Origin: Sphingobacterium sp.
GTDB taxonomy: Bacteria > Bacteroidota > Bacteroidia > Sphingobacteriales > Sphingobacteriaceae
Assembly: GCA_031253985.1 (NCBI GenBank)
Contig: JAIRVH010000028.1
Location: 1-64,000 of the forward strand
Reading direction: 5' to 3'
Length of the DNA: 64,000 nucleotides
How positions within the stretch are numbered: position 1 is the stretch's first letter; the number at the start of each line of letters is the position of its first letter. This document shows, one piece after another, positions 1 to 9,219 of this stretch. Both the position numbers and the translations under genes were made by a program. The notes beneath the pieces are model-generated. The model did not search any database. It had not been told where the DNA came from and saw nothing but the letters and a program-made list of their open reading frames with translations.

Positions 1-411
1 TATGCCTTTAAGGGATTTTTTATGACGGGAGCAACCGAAAGGGCGCTGCCTTATTTTAAGTATTACTCTTCGATGCGTCTTTTGGGCGATCATGTACCCT
101 ATCCGGTTGAGGCTTGGCCCGAAGGTGGACAAAGGCATTTAAGTGCCGAAAGTGCTTTGTATTGCCGGGTCATAACAGAAGGATTATTTCATATTGTACC
201 CACTGGTTTTCGAAAGTTCAGTATAAGTCCCAGTTTGCCAAAGGAATGGAAGTATATGCGGCTTAGACGTATAAAGGCCTTTGAACGGGTGTTTGATATT
301 GAGGTATCCCGGAAAGGCAAACAAGAGTTTCTTATCGTGAAACAGCAAGATGGGCTAGTCATTCAAAAACCAATTTTGAGCCAGCAGGCAATCAGTATCA
401 CCTTAAATTAA
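1..411 (+). CDS. C-terminal part of a glycoside-hydrolase-like protein (5' truncated by window edge)
   Basis: The reading frame is open to base 1 with no stop, so this is the 3' end of a larger gene; the ATG at 22 is probably internal. The visible 136 or so residues contain a segment reading YPVEAWPEGGQRHLSAESA followed by TEGLFHIVPTGF and a short beta-rich tail. I associate this pattern with the end of (alpha/alpha)6-barrel glycosidase-like proteins of Bacteroidota, where a catalytic barrel runs into a small C-terminal beta domain. That family placement is recognition of style, not a verified match. It is followed by a strong terminator, so it ends its transcription unit. Confidence 0.5.
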   Translation, partial: YAFKGFFMTGATERALPYFKYYSSMRLLGDHVPYPVEAWPEGGQRHLSAESALYCRVITEGLFHIVPTGFRKFSISPSLPKEWKYMRLRRIKAFERVFDIEVSRKGKQEFLIVKQQDGLVIQKPILSQQAISITLN

Positions 412-414
412 CAA

Positions 415-455
415 AAATCTCCACAAACGATCCTAGTTTTGTGGAGATTTTTTTT
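415..455 (+). terminator. Intrinsic terminator of the first gene
   Basis: Perfect 13-bp stem (415-427 pairs with 438-450), 10-nt loop, then a run of T to 455. It starts four bases after the stop codon of the upstream partial gene. Confidence 0.9.
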
Positions 456-635
456 CAGTCAAGCCACAGTGGTCACCTTAGCGGATCTATTCTTTTTCGG
501 AATAGCTAAATTGAACAAACGGTTGCGTTTTGATCAGAGTTGTCAATGCTGATAATTCTCTTTATTATCGTAAGGTTATAGTCTGTTCGTAAGTAGAATG
601 ACTAGAACTTGTTCGACTAATAAAATAAGAAAATT

Positions 636-2222
636 GTGAAAAAATATCTATTTCTTGCAGGTATTCAGGTAATGTCAGCGCTAGGGCTATCGGCTCAGAC
701 GACGAAGTCAGATGTACCATTACAGCTATTGGGTACGCGGAGTTGGATCCGTGTGGACCTGAATGATAATCAATCGAATATGGTAGGGGCAAAAGTCTTC
801 TGGGCGAAAACGAATAAGAAACCGCAGACAGCCAATGCGGTATTGGCTGATGGGGCCAAACGATATTATATTCAACAGGTCGATCCCGAAACCACCTATT
901 ATATCTGGATAGAATCTGCAACAGGAAAATCGTTGGCAAAAGGAAAAGCATATACAAGCAAGAGATGGCAGCTGGATAGTACCGAGCTGGATGAAGTGCA
1001 GAAAAATCCAAGCTCAAGAGCGGTACCGTTAGGTATGGAAGTCTATTGGCAGGACGAGTTTAATGACCAATTGCTTAACCGCAATAAATGGACGACTAAC
1101 TATTTTTCGTCGTTGAATTATCTCAATGCAAAATCTAGGGATGAGATGTTACATGATCGTCTGCCGCAACCAGCTTATACCTTAAATGGATCGGCAATCA
1201 ATCTGTATGTCAATGATACCATTCCCAAGCGGATCTTTACGGAAGGTGGCAACCAAAAGATTTCCTCCATCCAGACTTATGATTGGAAGTCCAATGAAAA
1301 TCTGCTGGACAACAGCAGAGGCGGCTACTTTGAAGTGAAAGTAAGACGTAACCGCCAGGGGAATCCAAAGGGAACAAATACCGCTTTTTGGTTTGATTCA
1401 CCCGGACCGGACATTCGCTACTATTTACAGGAAGGAGGGGAAGCCGATGGTATTCAAGGCATCCGTCCAAAGGGACAGCTTTTTGAAATCGACGTTTTCG
1501 AGTACATCACGGCCCAGTTTGTGATTCATGGACACGTTGACTCAAAAGGCGTATTTCAGCGCAATCTAGCCACCCATATAGCAGAAGGTTATGAGCATGT
1601 AGGGCAATGGGTAACACATGGGGTTTTGTGGACACCGACAAGTATTAAACATTATATCAATGGAGACCTCATTAAAGAATATACAAATAAACATCAGATT
1701 TACGCACCAAATCATTTTTTGAATGTATTCCTTGGTGCCTATGGTTCCGAAGGGAGTGTCAATATGGAGGTTGATTATATCAGGGCGTATAACTGGCCAT
1801 TAAAAGATGGCAATGAATTGCCTAATCCAGATTTTGAGGGTAAAGCCGGGCTTGCACCCTGGGAAGGAGAAGCGACGGTTGAAGCTGGAAGCGGCGAAAA
1901 AGGGAGTCAAGCTGTCGTGCTGGAACCTGGACAGAAAATAGAACAATATGTTTATTTGGATCCCCAGCGAGATTTCAAACTTGGGTATTGGAGCAAAGGT
2001 GACAAAATCCGAGCGGATATAGATGATGTCACTATTGTGACCGGAGAATTGTCGAATTTAGAGACATGGGTATCTGATCAAACTAAAAAAGGCGGAAAAC
2101 ATGAATTAAATTTTCTTACCGGTCGGGAGATTCACCCGAATAAAAAGATTGTAAGGATTGCATTTACCAATATAGGGAAGGAAAAAGCCTTTTTGGATAA
2201 TATTACTTTGAAGAAAAAATAG
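636..2222 (+). CDS. Secreted GH16-family glycoside hydrolase with C-terminal carbohydrate-binding-like domain
   Basis: The 528-residue product starts at a GTG codon followed directly by a signal peptide (MKKYLFLAGIQVMSALGLSAQ), which supports this start; no ATG gives a better one. Residues about 25-110 look like a fibronectin-III-type beta domain. Residues about 135-390 carry the catalytic domain, with FEIDVFE matching the GH16 ExDxxE active-site signature (E284 nucleophile, D286, E289 acid/base). The remaining 130 residues begin NPDFEG and end in a beta-rich stretch, typical of a CBM4/9-like jelly roll. GH16 enzymes cleave beta-1,3/1,4-glucans or galactans such as laminarin, agar or porphyran; the substrate cannot be read from sequence here. 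Expected to be periplasmic or exported. Confidence 0.8.
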   Translation: MKKYLFLAGIQVMSALGLSAQTTKSDVPLQLLGTRSWIRVDLNDNQSNMVGAKVFWAKTNKKPQTANAVLADGAKRYYIQQVDPETTYYIWIESATGKSLAKGKAYTSKRWQLDSTELDEVQKNPSSRAVPLGMEVYWQDEFNDQLLNRNKWTTNYFSSLNYLNAKSRDEMLHDRLPQPAYTLNGSAINLYVNDTIPKRIFTEGGNQKISSIQTYDWKSNENLLDNSRGGYFEVKVRRNRQGNPKGTNTAFWFDSPGPDIRYYLQEGGEADGIQGIRPKGQLFEIDVFEYITAQFVIHGHVDSKGVFQRNLATHIAEGYEHVGQWVTHGVLWTPTSIKHYINGDLIKEYTNKHQIYAPNHFLNVFLGAYGSEGSVNMEVDYIRAYNWPLKDGNELPNPDFEGKAGLAPWEGEATVEAGSGEKGSQAVVLEPGQKIEQYVYLDPQRDFKLGYWSKGDKIRADIDDVTIVTGELSNLETWVSDQTKKGGKHELNFLTGREIHPNKKIVRIAFTNIGKEKAFLDNITLKKK

Positions 2223-2252
2223 CCTATAAGAAGCTTTTCCTAGAATCGAGAT

Positions 2253-2287
2253 GGCTCCACGTGTATTACGCTGGAGCCTTTTTTTTA
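2253..2287 (+). terminator. Intrinsic terminator of the GH16 gene
   Basis: Stem GGCTCCA (2253-2259) pairs with TGGAGCC (2272-2278), followed by a T-run to 2287. It abuts the stop codon of the convergent AraC gene. Confidence 0.8.
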
Positions 2288-3145
2288 TTTTTGGTGATAA
2301 GTTGATTGCATTTGATAGGCTGATGGAGAAATATTTGTCCGTTGTTTGAAGAAATGAGAGAATGTAGAGAAGTCTGCAAAACCTAATTCAATGATGGTGG
2401 ACTTGATAGGATTGGAGTTCGAACGCAGTAGATGTTGCGCCTCCTTTAGCAAGCGGTCGTGAATTAGTTTGAGCGGCTTAACCTGCATGTGTCGGCGCGT
2501 TAGCTTAGAAAGATAATTTGAGGTGACATTTAGGGCAGATGCATAATAGCTGACCTGGTGTTGCTGTTTGTAATGTTGTTCAATCAACTCGAGAAATCTA
2601 TTCAGCATGGGAGGATAGGTGTAGGCTGTTAAATTATCGATTTGACGGGTTATGAAATGCTTAATTTCATGTAAAATAGTCTCAATACGTGTTGCAATGA
2701 GCGATAATGGCGGCTGGAAATGACAGAGTTCTATACGGATCTTATTGAATTCATGCCGGAGTGTCTCAAATTTAGCTGGAGAGATCTGGAGTATCGGATA
2801 ATCTTTAAAGAGTTTTATATTGATTGAAAGGGTGTGACATAGTTTTTCAAAATTTTGCCAGGAAATTCTAATCTGATAAGCAGAGGTTTCCTCGAGAAAA
2901 TAAAAATAACTTGACTGTTTCGGAAAAGTGAGATGAATTTGATAACCTGCCATGTTATGTTGCTGCTGATCAATATAATGGGTACCTCCTTTCGAATGTA
3001 TCAAGGTAAGCCTTAGATCTTTGCTTTCGATCTGCGGACTTGTGTATTTCCTGACATTCCACATTCGATATAAAAAACCGAGGTGTTCGACATGTTCGCC
3101 GCATGTTGCTATATTTCCGGCGTTAAATTTAGTGTACCTAAGCAC
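2285..3145 (-). CDS. AraC-family transcriptional regulator
   Basis: The 286-residue protein has a C-terminal AraC-type DNA-binding region (about residues 190-283): a first helix-turn-helix around NVTSNYLSKLTRRHM and a second ending in the family hallmark ELGFADFSTFSHFFKQR, then SPSAYQ. The N-terminal 180 residues show no recognisable cupin or enzyme motif and probably sense an unknown ligand. It is transcribed in the same direction as the upstream DoxX-like gene, with a 33-bp gap, and converges on the GH16 gene. Whether it controls the DoxX-like gene, the GH16 gene or itself is not shown by the sequence. Confidence 0.85.
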   Translation of the reverse strand: MLRYTKFNAGNIATCGEHVEHLGFLYRMWNVRKYTSPQIESKDLRLTLIHSKGGTHYIDQQQHNMAGYQIHLTFPKQSSYFYFLEETSAYQIRISWQNFEKLCHTLSINIKLFKDYPILQISPAKFETLRHEFNKIRIELCHFQPPLSLIATRIETILHEIKHFITRQIDNLTAYTYPPMLNRFLELIEQHYKQQHQVSYYASALNVTSNYLSKLTRRHMQVKPLKLIHDRLLKEAQHLLRSNSNPIKSTIIELGFADFSTFSHFFKQRTNISPSAYQMQSTYHQK

Positions 3146-3178
3146 GATATATTGAATTTAGTTTTCTACGATTATTAT

Positions 3179-4435
3179 TTAGCGGCTATAAGGATATTCC
3201 TGTATCCAGTTAAACTTACGCCGCATTAATTCGAATGCTTGTGGATCCTGTTTCACAAGTCTAATTTCTTCTGTATGGTTGTCAAAGGTTTTTGTCAGGC
3301 GAATATTTCCGTCGGGATTGATCCGATAATCAAATTCATAATTGTTTAGGGTAATTTTCCTTCCGGCTGCATCAATAACAACGCTTTCTGTTTGTGGACT
3401 ATAATCCGTGTTGCGTATTAAGACTTTATAGTTGTCAGACTCGAAAACAATAAATCGCCAATTTTCGGGGATTGATTTGCGTTGTATTCCCGTTTGTTCG
3501 ATACGGTAAATTCCATATAAGGGTGATTTTTTTTGATATTCATCGATCAATTTTTGGGTACTGGATAAGGATGTGATCTCTTGTATTGAAAAGATGATCA
3601 AAAGGACTAATTTAGCAACAGATAAACTTTTTCTTTTCCAGTTCTGATTGAATACGGGTTGTTGGGGAGTGGTTAACTGCACAGGCCTACCAGTGATAAA
3701 GAACGTGAACAGCGATTTTATGTAGGGAAGGAGCAGAAATATTGAAAATAACAGGAGCGCTGTCGAGATCATCTTAACGGGGACGTCATAAAAATAATTG
3801 ACCGCCATAATATTGATACTTGTCGCAACTGTAATCAGTGCGCCAATAACCATCGTCTTTCTGAAAAGTAATAAGCCCGACAATATTTCTACCAGACCAA
3901 TAAGCAGGTTGTAGCCCTTGGAATAACCGATATAAGTCCATGCCAGGCCCATGGGCGAATACTCACCCAAGGGTTGCAGGAGCTGTGTTAACCTAGGCGG
4001 CTGCATTTGCATATGGAAAATTTTGACCAGGCCATAGTTAATAAGCATAAACGCAATATAATAACGTATCGCTGTCGTTAACCAATACAAAAGGACCGTA
4101 TAGTTGGTTCTTCTTCGATCCAGGATGGACCAGATAAAGGCACTAATTAACGCGATGAAGAATAGGACCAATAAGGATACCCAGGCATAGGAGGTGTCTC
4201 CGCTACCGTTGACGAAGATGCTGTGATCATAAGAATAGCGCAATACATTTTCAGAAAACCAAGGGACGAACCTTTGCATAAGACGGGTAAGTGGCTGGCT
4301 GAGATATCCATATAGTGGGTAGGTGCCATTATTGAAAACAAGGATAAAAGAAAAAATAAAAACAAATGAAAATCGAAACGCCAATTTCCTAAATGCTGAC
4401 CATGTTTCAGGACTGTTTTCGCTAAGAATATACAT
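3179..4435 (-). CDS. DoxX-like integral membrane protein
   Basis: A 418-residue protein with several hydrophobic segments: one near residues 20-38, one near 85-105, a cluster between about 120 and 245, and one near 270-288. The central stretch (YYIAFMLINYGLVKIF, then GLVEILSGLLLF) has the pattern of the DoxX-like membrane superfamily. After the last helix there is a soluble tail of about 130 residues rich in beta-strand-like sequence. DoxX proteins are small membrane proteins of ill-defined redox or quinone-associated function; the long N- and C-terminal extensions here are unusual for the family. It lies divergent to the Crp/Fnr gene, and a second, smaller DoxX protein sits just beyond that regulator. 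Confidence 0.65.
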   Translation of the reverse strand: MYILSENSPETWSAFRKLAFRFSFVFIFSFILVFNNGTYPLYGYLSQPLTRLMQRFVPWFSENVLRYSYDHSIFVNGSGDTSYAWVSLLVLFFIALISAFIWSILDRRRTNYTVLLYWLTTAIRYYIAFMLINYGLVKIFHMQMQPPRLTQLLQPLGEYSPMGLAWTYIGYSKGYNLLIGLVEILSGLLLFRKTMVIGALITVATSINIMAVNYFYDVPVKMISTALLLFSIFLLLPYIKSLFTFFITGRPVQLTTPQQPVFNQNWKRKSLSVAKLVLLIIFSIQEITSLSSTQKLIDEYQKKSPLYGIYRIEQTGIQRKSIPENWRFIVFESDNYKVLIRNTDYSPQTESVVIDAAGRKITLNNYEFDYRINPDGNIRLTKTFDNHTEEIRLVKQDPQAFELMRRKFNWIQEYPYSR

Positions 4436-4580
4436 AATTAAAGTTTACGGTATTTAAGTTAATATTTTTTGATAAAATAGACGGTATGTTTGTTAAAATA
4501 AATAATCGATTAAATAATAAATGATCATTGCAACTTATTTGACCGGAAGTTTTTATCTTGTTCTTAAAGAAATATGAATC

Positions 4581-5147
4581 ATGGACAGGATCAAACAATA
4601 TTTTGACTCGCTCGTTGTCATGAGTGATACGGACTGGGAATTATTTTCCGCTAAGCTTGTTAAGACGGAGTTTCCAAAAAAATCGCTGATTTTGGAAATC
4701 GGAAAAACGGAGCAGTACCTATCTTTTATCGAGAAAGGAATTGTACGTTTCAATATCCCGAAACTCGATTATGATTTTACTTTTGGCTTTGCGTTCGAGA
4801 ACTCCTTTGTGAGCGGGTACGATTCTTTTTTGACGCAGGAGCCTTCATCTTATCGTCTGGAGGCAATAACCGATTGTATTCTATGGCGGATATCTTATTC
4901 GGATCTTCACCTGATCTACGAAACGACCCAAGTGGGGAATTTTATCGGGCGGAAAGCAATTGAGGATATTTTCCTTAAAAAAATGAAACGTGAAATCACG
5001 CTATTGGAAGATTCTGCGAAAACAAGATACCTGAATTTGATGCAGGAACAACCTGAGCTGATTCGGAATATTCCTTTAAAATATCTTGCTTCCTATATTG
5101 GTATCAGACCACAGTCGTTAAGCCGGATACGGAAGGAAATTTATTAA
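4581..5147 (+). CDS. Crp/Fnr-family transcriptional regulator
   Basis: 188 residues, the usual length for the short Bacteroidota Crp/Fnr-like regulators. Residues about 20-120 form the cyclic-nucleotide-binding-type beta-barrel (FIEKGIVRFNI and following). The C-terminus ends in a helix-turn-helix-like KYLASYIGIRPQSLSRIRKE. There is no cysteine cluster for an Fe-S sensor of the FNR type, and the cAMP-contacting Arg-Ser signature is not evident, so the ligand is unknown. In this subfamily the regulator often sits beside the small membrane protein or oxidoreductase it controls, and here a DoxX gene starts 51 bp downstream on the same strand. Confidence 0.85.
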   Translation: MDRIKQYFDSLVVMSDTDWELFSAKLVKTEFPKKSLILEIGKTEQYLSFIEKGIVRFNIPKLDYDFTFGFAFENSFVSGYDSFLTQEPSSYRLEAITDCILWRISYSDLHLIYETTQVGNFIGRKAIEDIFLKKMKREITLLEDSAKTRYLNLMQEQPELIRNIPLKYLASYIGIRPQSLSRIRKEIY

Positions 5148-5198
5148 CAATTGTTCATTGATAAAGGAAAGAAAGGGACTTAATTTTGAAATAAAAAC

Positions 5199-5648
5199 AT
5201 GAAACCACTCTTTGTATTGATCGTTGTCTTTGTTGTTTCCAATTTAAGCACCCTGTTGTTGAAGGGCACGGTGGATTATTTTCTTTCGGGCAAAATAGCA
5301 CTGGCCGTCATGTTGCTGTTTACCTCATTGGGACATTTATTGTATACGAAAGGAATGATGTTGATGCTGCCGGAATTTATTCCATTTAAAAAGGAAGTGA
5401 TCTATATAACTGGACTGTTGGAAGTCCTTGCAGCTATTGGGCTATTTGTTCCACAGGTAAGCCGTATAACCGGGATACTCTTGTTCGTGTTTTTTCTGTT
5501 GATATTGCCCACAAACATCCTTGCAAACTTGAAACATCTGAATTATGAGACGGCTACTTTCGATGGTCCCGGTCCAAACTATCTATGGTTTCGTATTCCT
5601 TTTCAAATCTTACTTATTGCTTGGACCTATTATTTTGTGATTCGTTAA
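5199..5648 (+). CDS. DoxX-family small membrane protein
   Basis: 149 residues with four predicted membrane helices (about 5-25, 32-52, 68-88 and 95-115) and a last hydrophobic stretch at the C-terminus. The motif LLFTSLGHLL followed by GLLEVLAAIGLFVP is the DoxX/DoxD-like pattern. The family is associated with redox or detoxification roles in other bacteria, but the reaction here is unknown. A TAATTTTG -7-like box lies at 5181-5188, very close to the ATG, so it could be transcribed separately with almost no leader, or with the Crp/Fnr gene 51 bp upstream. Confidence 0.75.
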   Translation: MKPLFVLIVVFVVSNLSTLLLKGTVDYFLSGKIALAVMLLFTSLGHLLYTKGMMLMLPEFIPFKKEVIYITGLLEVLAAIGLFVPQVSRITGILLFVFFLLILPTNILANLKHLNYETATFDGPGPNYLWFRIPFQILLIAWTYYFVIR

Positions 5649-5717
5649 ATCAGGTTTCTTAACCAAAAGATAGCATTAAATTAATATGGGTGTGTTTAGT
5701 TTTATTTAACAATTTTT

Positions 5718-5725
5718 TATTTTTG
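5718..5725 (+). promoter_or_regulatory. Putative -7 promoter box (TAnnTTTG) for the HAD hydrolase
   Basis: TATTTTTG fits the Bacteroidota -7 consensus. A TTTA at 5695-5698 sits about 20 nt upstream as a weak -33 element, and the ATG follows at 5748. Confidence 0.45.
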
Positions 5726-5747
5726 CTAAACTTTTAGGTCCGATAAA

Positions 5748-6458
5748 ATGAAAGAAGTAATCAAGATGGTCGTATTTGACATGGCAGGTACGACAGTGAA
5801 CGAAAATAATATTGTCTATAAGACGCTTAGAAATTCAATAAATACCGTAGGAGGTTATGGACTTACATTAACGGAAGTATTGGCCCATGGTGCAGGTAAG
5901 GAAAAGTTGCAAGCGATCAAAACTGTGCTTAAAAATAGCCTGGATCTTGTTGATGATGAATTAGCCCAGCGCATGTTTACTTTGTTTTTAGCGGAGCTGG
6001 AACATGCTTATGAAGTGGAAGAAATTTACCCTAATGCCAATGCAGAGGAGCTTTTTGCTATCTTGAAAGATCATGACATCTTACGTGTGCTTAATACGGG
6101 ATATGACCGAAAAACTGCAGAGTCCCTTTTAGAAAAGCTTAACTGGAAAGTGGGAAAGGAAATCGACGCATTAATTACGGCGTCAGATGTACCTCGAAAC
6201 AGGCCATATCCAGATATGATTGAACGAGCGATGCAACAATTTGAAATCGCTGATCCCGGTGTTGTCGTAAAGATTGGCGATTCGATTATCGATATACAGG
6301 AGGGGCAGCAAGCAGGCTGTGGTTTGAGTATCGGTATCACAACCGGTGCACATGATGTCGCTCAGCTTACATCAGCAAATCCTGATTATGTGATCAACGA
6401 TCTACTGGAGATCGTTCCGATCATTGAAAACTATACGATAACCAACCAGGTGGGCTGA
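5748..6458 (+). CDS. Phosphonatase-like HAD-family hydrolase
   Basis: 236 residues. The first HAD motif is VVFDMAGTTV near the N-terminus, with Asp as the phosphoryl-accepting nucleophile followed by Met-Ala-Gly-Thr-Thr as in the phosphonoacetaldehyde-hydrolase-like group. Motif II is the VLNTGYDR region, and motif III/IV is NRPYPDMI followed by VKIGDSIIDIQEGQQAG. It lacks an obvious Schiff-base lysine context for true phosphonatase, so I call it phosphonatase-like (PhnX-like) without assigning phosphonoacetaldehyde as substrate. Cytoplasmic. A single gene between its own promoter box and a bidirectional terminator. Confidence 0.75.
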   Translation: MKEVIKMVVFDMAGTTVNENNIVYKTLRNSINTVGGYGLTLTEVLAHGAGKEKLQAIKTVLKNSLDLVDDELAQRMFTLFLAELEHAYEVEEIYPNANAEELFAILKDHDILRVLNTGYDRKTAESLLEKLNWKVGKEIDALITASDVPRNRPYPDMIERAMQQFEIADPGVVVKIGDSIIDIQEGQQAGCGLSIGITTGAHDVAQLTSANPDYVINDLLEIVPIIENYTITNQVG

Positions 6459-6472
6459 TGTTATTATCTCTT

Positions 6473-6518
6473 CAACGAAAAGCGGGTGTTTCAAACAAGA
6501 AACACCCGCTTTTCGTTG
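6473..6518. terminator. Bidirectional terminator between convergent genes
   Basis: Perfect 19-bp inverted repeat (6473-6491 with 6500-6518) and an 8-nt loop. The A-rich 5' arm and T-rich 3' arm let it work in both directions, for the HAD gene and for the convergent outer-membrane receptor gene. Confidence 0.9.
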
Positions 6519-6533
6519 ATAGACTCACAACTA

Positions 6534-9065
6534 TTATTGCATTTGTATACCTTCCATTGAATTCTGGTTTTTGTTTTTCTTAAACATATTCATGTCCATT
6601 TTTCCGAAACGATAGGAAAGATTCAATTTGATCAACTGTGGATTGGAAAGGCGATAATAGGTTTGAGAGAATCCTTCACCAGATGAAACAATGGTATTGC
6701 CACGCGTTCTAAAGATATCATTGATAGCCAGTGTTGCTGAGGCAGCCTGATTTTTCAAGAAGCTTTTCTTGATGGCAAAGTCGATACCATAGAATGGTTT
6801 GATATAGCCCTGTGAAGAGCTTTGCGCCTGGTTCATTGGTGGGCCGAATGTTTGACCTTGTGTAACTGGCATATTTGTTTTGCCTTGATATTCAAACGCT
6901 AGCTGTAGATTCCAGTTTTTCTGTAAGTTGAAGGTATTGTTCAATTTTCCAAATACTGTCCACATACCTTCAGATGGTGTTTTCTCATCCACTTCAATTT
7001 TAGAATTGTAGAAGTTGAGGTCTGCTGTCAGATCCCACCATTTTTTGAGATTATTGGTATAAGTGAATTCGGCCCCATAATTTTTGCTGGAATTGGCATT
7101 GATATAGGTGTTGATGAAATCCATTTTGTTCGTCACCGGATTAAGTTCCTGTGTCAGGTAACGTGTAATTAAGTTATTTGTAGATTTATAGTATACCGTT
7201 GCTAGAAATGTACCTTTTCCATGTGTACGACTGTAGGAAAGTTCGCCGGATGTTGTGAATTCGGGAACAAGATCAGGGTTACCGCGTGTAATATTCAAGC
7301 TATCCGTGTAATCAACAAATGGGATGAGCTGAAAGAAGTTTGGACGGTTGACACGACGGGTTACGCTCATCTGTATTTGGTCTTTTTCGGTCAGCTTTTT
7401 GCTTAAGAACAAAGAAGGAAATAAGCTAAGGGGATACTTGTTGTGAAACTTTTCGTTTGTATTCAAAAGTTCGCCGTCGTAGGTGGAGCTTTCTGCGCGT
7501 AAACCGATTTTATAGGATACCCAGTCTTTGAAATTCCCTCCAAGTGAGGCATAGGCTGCATAGACGCTGTTTTTATTGTTATAGTTGGCTGAAGCTGCGG
7601 TGATATTCTCAAAATCATCTTTGTCCACTGCTTTTAAGGAATTATTGTTGAGATTTTTGAGTTTATTGATCTGTGCACGCACACCGGTTTCGAGTTTCAT
7701 GCCATTTTTGAATGGTTTTACATAATCTGCCTGCACCGTCATGAACTGATTATCGCCGGAGCCGATGTTTTTTTGGATCTGTGTTCCGGTGATCGCTTTG
7801 TCTAGGTTGCGATAATTGGTGGTATATAGCCCATTGGATGTGTTGGTACCGCCAAAATAATTAAAATCGACAGATAATTCCTCACCTTCAGTCTTGAATT
7901 TTTGGACAAGACCGGCTTGCAATCCGCGTGGTTTAAAGCTTCTTTCAGATTCGGAAATCCGGTCGCTAAATGACTTATTGGCACCGGTAGTGGTTGAGAT
8001 TGACGAGTTTTCATTCGGCTTAAATTTACCCTGAACCAACACTCCGGCGACAGATAATGTTGTTTTGGGACTTAAGTCGTAATCTACGCCGAGCCGGCCG
8101 AAGGTAATCATACCTTTTGTTTTGCCTTCAATATCTTGATCTACTGTTGATTCTACGCCATTAATTGTACTGGTACGGTGGCTGTCGCCCTCCGTGTTGG
8201 TCCGCATGCGCATATTCATTCCCGTCAGTGAAATGTTGAATTTATTTTGACGCAGATTTAAACTACCCATAAAGTTGGTTCCGCCAAAGCGATCCCCACC
8301 TAAGGTGACCATACCATTGTATCCAGCTTTCTTATTTTTTTTCAGAATAATATTGAGGATACCGGCCATACTTCCCGAAGCGTCATATTTGGCAGATGGA
8401 TTTGTGATGACCTCGATTTTATCAATGACATCAGCCGGAATTTGATCCGGTGTAAGAGTGGTCGGTTTTCCATCTACAAAAATTGTCGGCGCTGCATTCC
8501 TCAGTTTTACGTTTCCGTCGATATCTACTTGAACAGAAGGCATATTTCGGAGTACATCGATCGCTGTACCACCGGCTGCAACGATATTTTTCTCAACGTT
8601 GAATACTTTTTTGTCGATGTCCATTTCCAGTAGTGCCTTGCGGCCAGTCACGGTGACTTCTTCGAGCTTACGGTTGTCATTTTCCAGTTTAATCGCGCCG
8701 AGATCTTTGGTTGTTGTTTTGCTATCGCTATAGTCTACAGCTAGATCGATCGGTGCATAGCCTACAGAGCTAATTTTTAGCTTCCATTTTTCTTTTGGTG
8801 AAATGGCTGCAAAATTAAATTTTCCATTTTCTGAAGAGCTGGTACTTTTTACGAGAATTTCCCTTTCTTTACCCGTAGCTTGGTCCTTGATGACCTTCAA
8901 TAAATTCACGGAAGCTTGTGCGATAGGTTTCCCGGTGTTGTCCACAATTTGGCCCGAGAGCTGACCCTCGGACATGGCGAAAGCAGGACGACCGCCTGCA
9001 GGGGCTTGAGCGTGTACAGAAGCAACCGCAGTTGCCATTAGCGCTATTGCTATAAATCTTTTCAT
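6534..9065 (-). CDS. TonB-dependent-receptor-like outer-membrane beta-barrel protein
   Basis: 843 residues with a signal peptide (MKRFIAIALMATAVASVHA). Residues about 35-130 form a carboxypeptidase-regulatory-like beta domain (GQIVDNTGKPIAQASVNL). A plug domain follows at about 135-245 (VLRNMPSVQVDIDGNVKLR, then VITNPSAKYDASG), and the rest is a barrel with alternating aromatic strands ending in LNLSYRFG. It belongs to the outer-membrane beta-barrel family with a CarboxypepD_reg-like start rather than the SusC group, and no SusD partner is adjacent. The ligand is unknown. The LytTR-type two-component pair lies upstream on the same strand with about a 150-bp gap, so that system may regulate it. 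Confidence 0.85.
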   Translation of the reverse strand: MKRFIAIALMATAVASVHAQAPAGGRPAFAMSEGQLSGQIVDNTGKPIAQASVNLLKVIKDQATGKEREILVKSTSSSENGKFNFAAISPKEKWKLKISSVGYAPIDLAVDYSDSKTTTKDLGAIKLENDNRKLEEVTVTGRKALLEMDIDKKVFNVEKNIVAAGGTAIDVLRNMPSVQVDIDGNVKLRNAAPTIFVDGKPTTLTPDQIPADVIDKIEVITNPSAKYDASGSMAGILNIILKKNKKAGYNGMVTLGGDRFGGTNFMGSLNLRQNKFNISLTGMNMRMRTNTEGDSHRTSTINGVESTVDQDIEGKTKGMITFGRLGVDYDLSPKTTLSVAGVLVQGKFKPNENSSISTTTGANKSFSDRISESERSFKPRGLQAGLVQKFKTEGEELSVDFNYFGGTNTSNGLYTTNYRNLDKAITGTQIQKNIGSGDNQFMTVQADYVKPFKNGMKLETGVRAQINKLKNLNNNSLKAVDKDDFENITAASANYNNKNSVYAAYASLGGNFKDWVSYKIGLRAESSTYDGELLNTNEKFHNKYPLSLFPSLFLSKKLTEKDQIQMSVTRRVNRPNFFQLIPFVDYTDSLNITRGNPDLVPEFTTSGELSYSRTHGKGTFLATVYYKSTNNLITRYLTQELNPVTNKMDFINTYINANSSKNYGAEFTYTNNLKKWWDLTADLNFYNSKIEVDEKTPSEGMWTVFGKLNNTFNLQKNWNLQLAFEYQGKTNMPVTQGQTFGPPMNQAQSSSQGYIKPFYGIDFAIKKSFLKNQAASATLAINDIFRTRGNTIVSSGEGFSQTYYRLSNPQLIKLNLSYRFGKMDMNMFKKNKNQNSMEGIQMQ

Positions 9066-9219
9066 TTTTTCTTTGCTATTCTATCGGCTACGCGGATTAG
9101 GCTGTTCGATAGTACGCAAATTTGAAAAGGATTTTTTAGCTATGCAATCATCTGTAGACCGAAGCGGCGAATGTGTAGACGAACGGATAATTGTATCGAT
9201 TCAATTTGCTGCGATGGTA

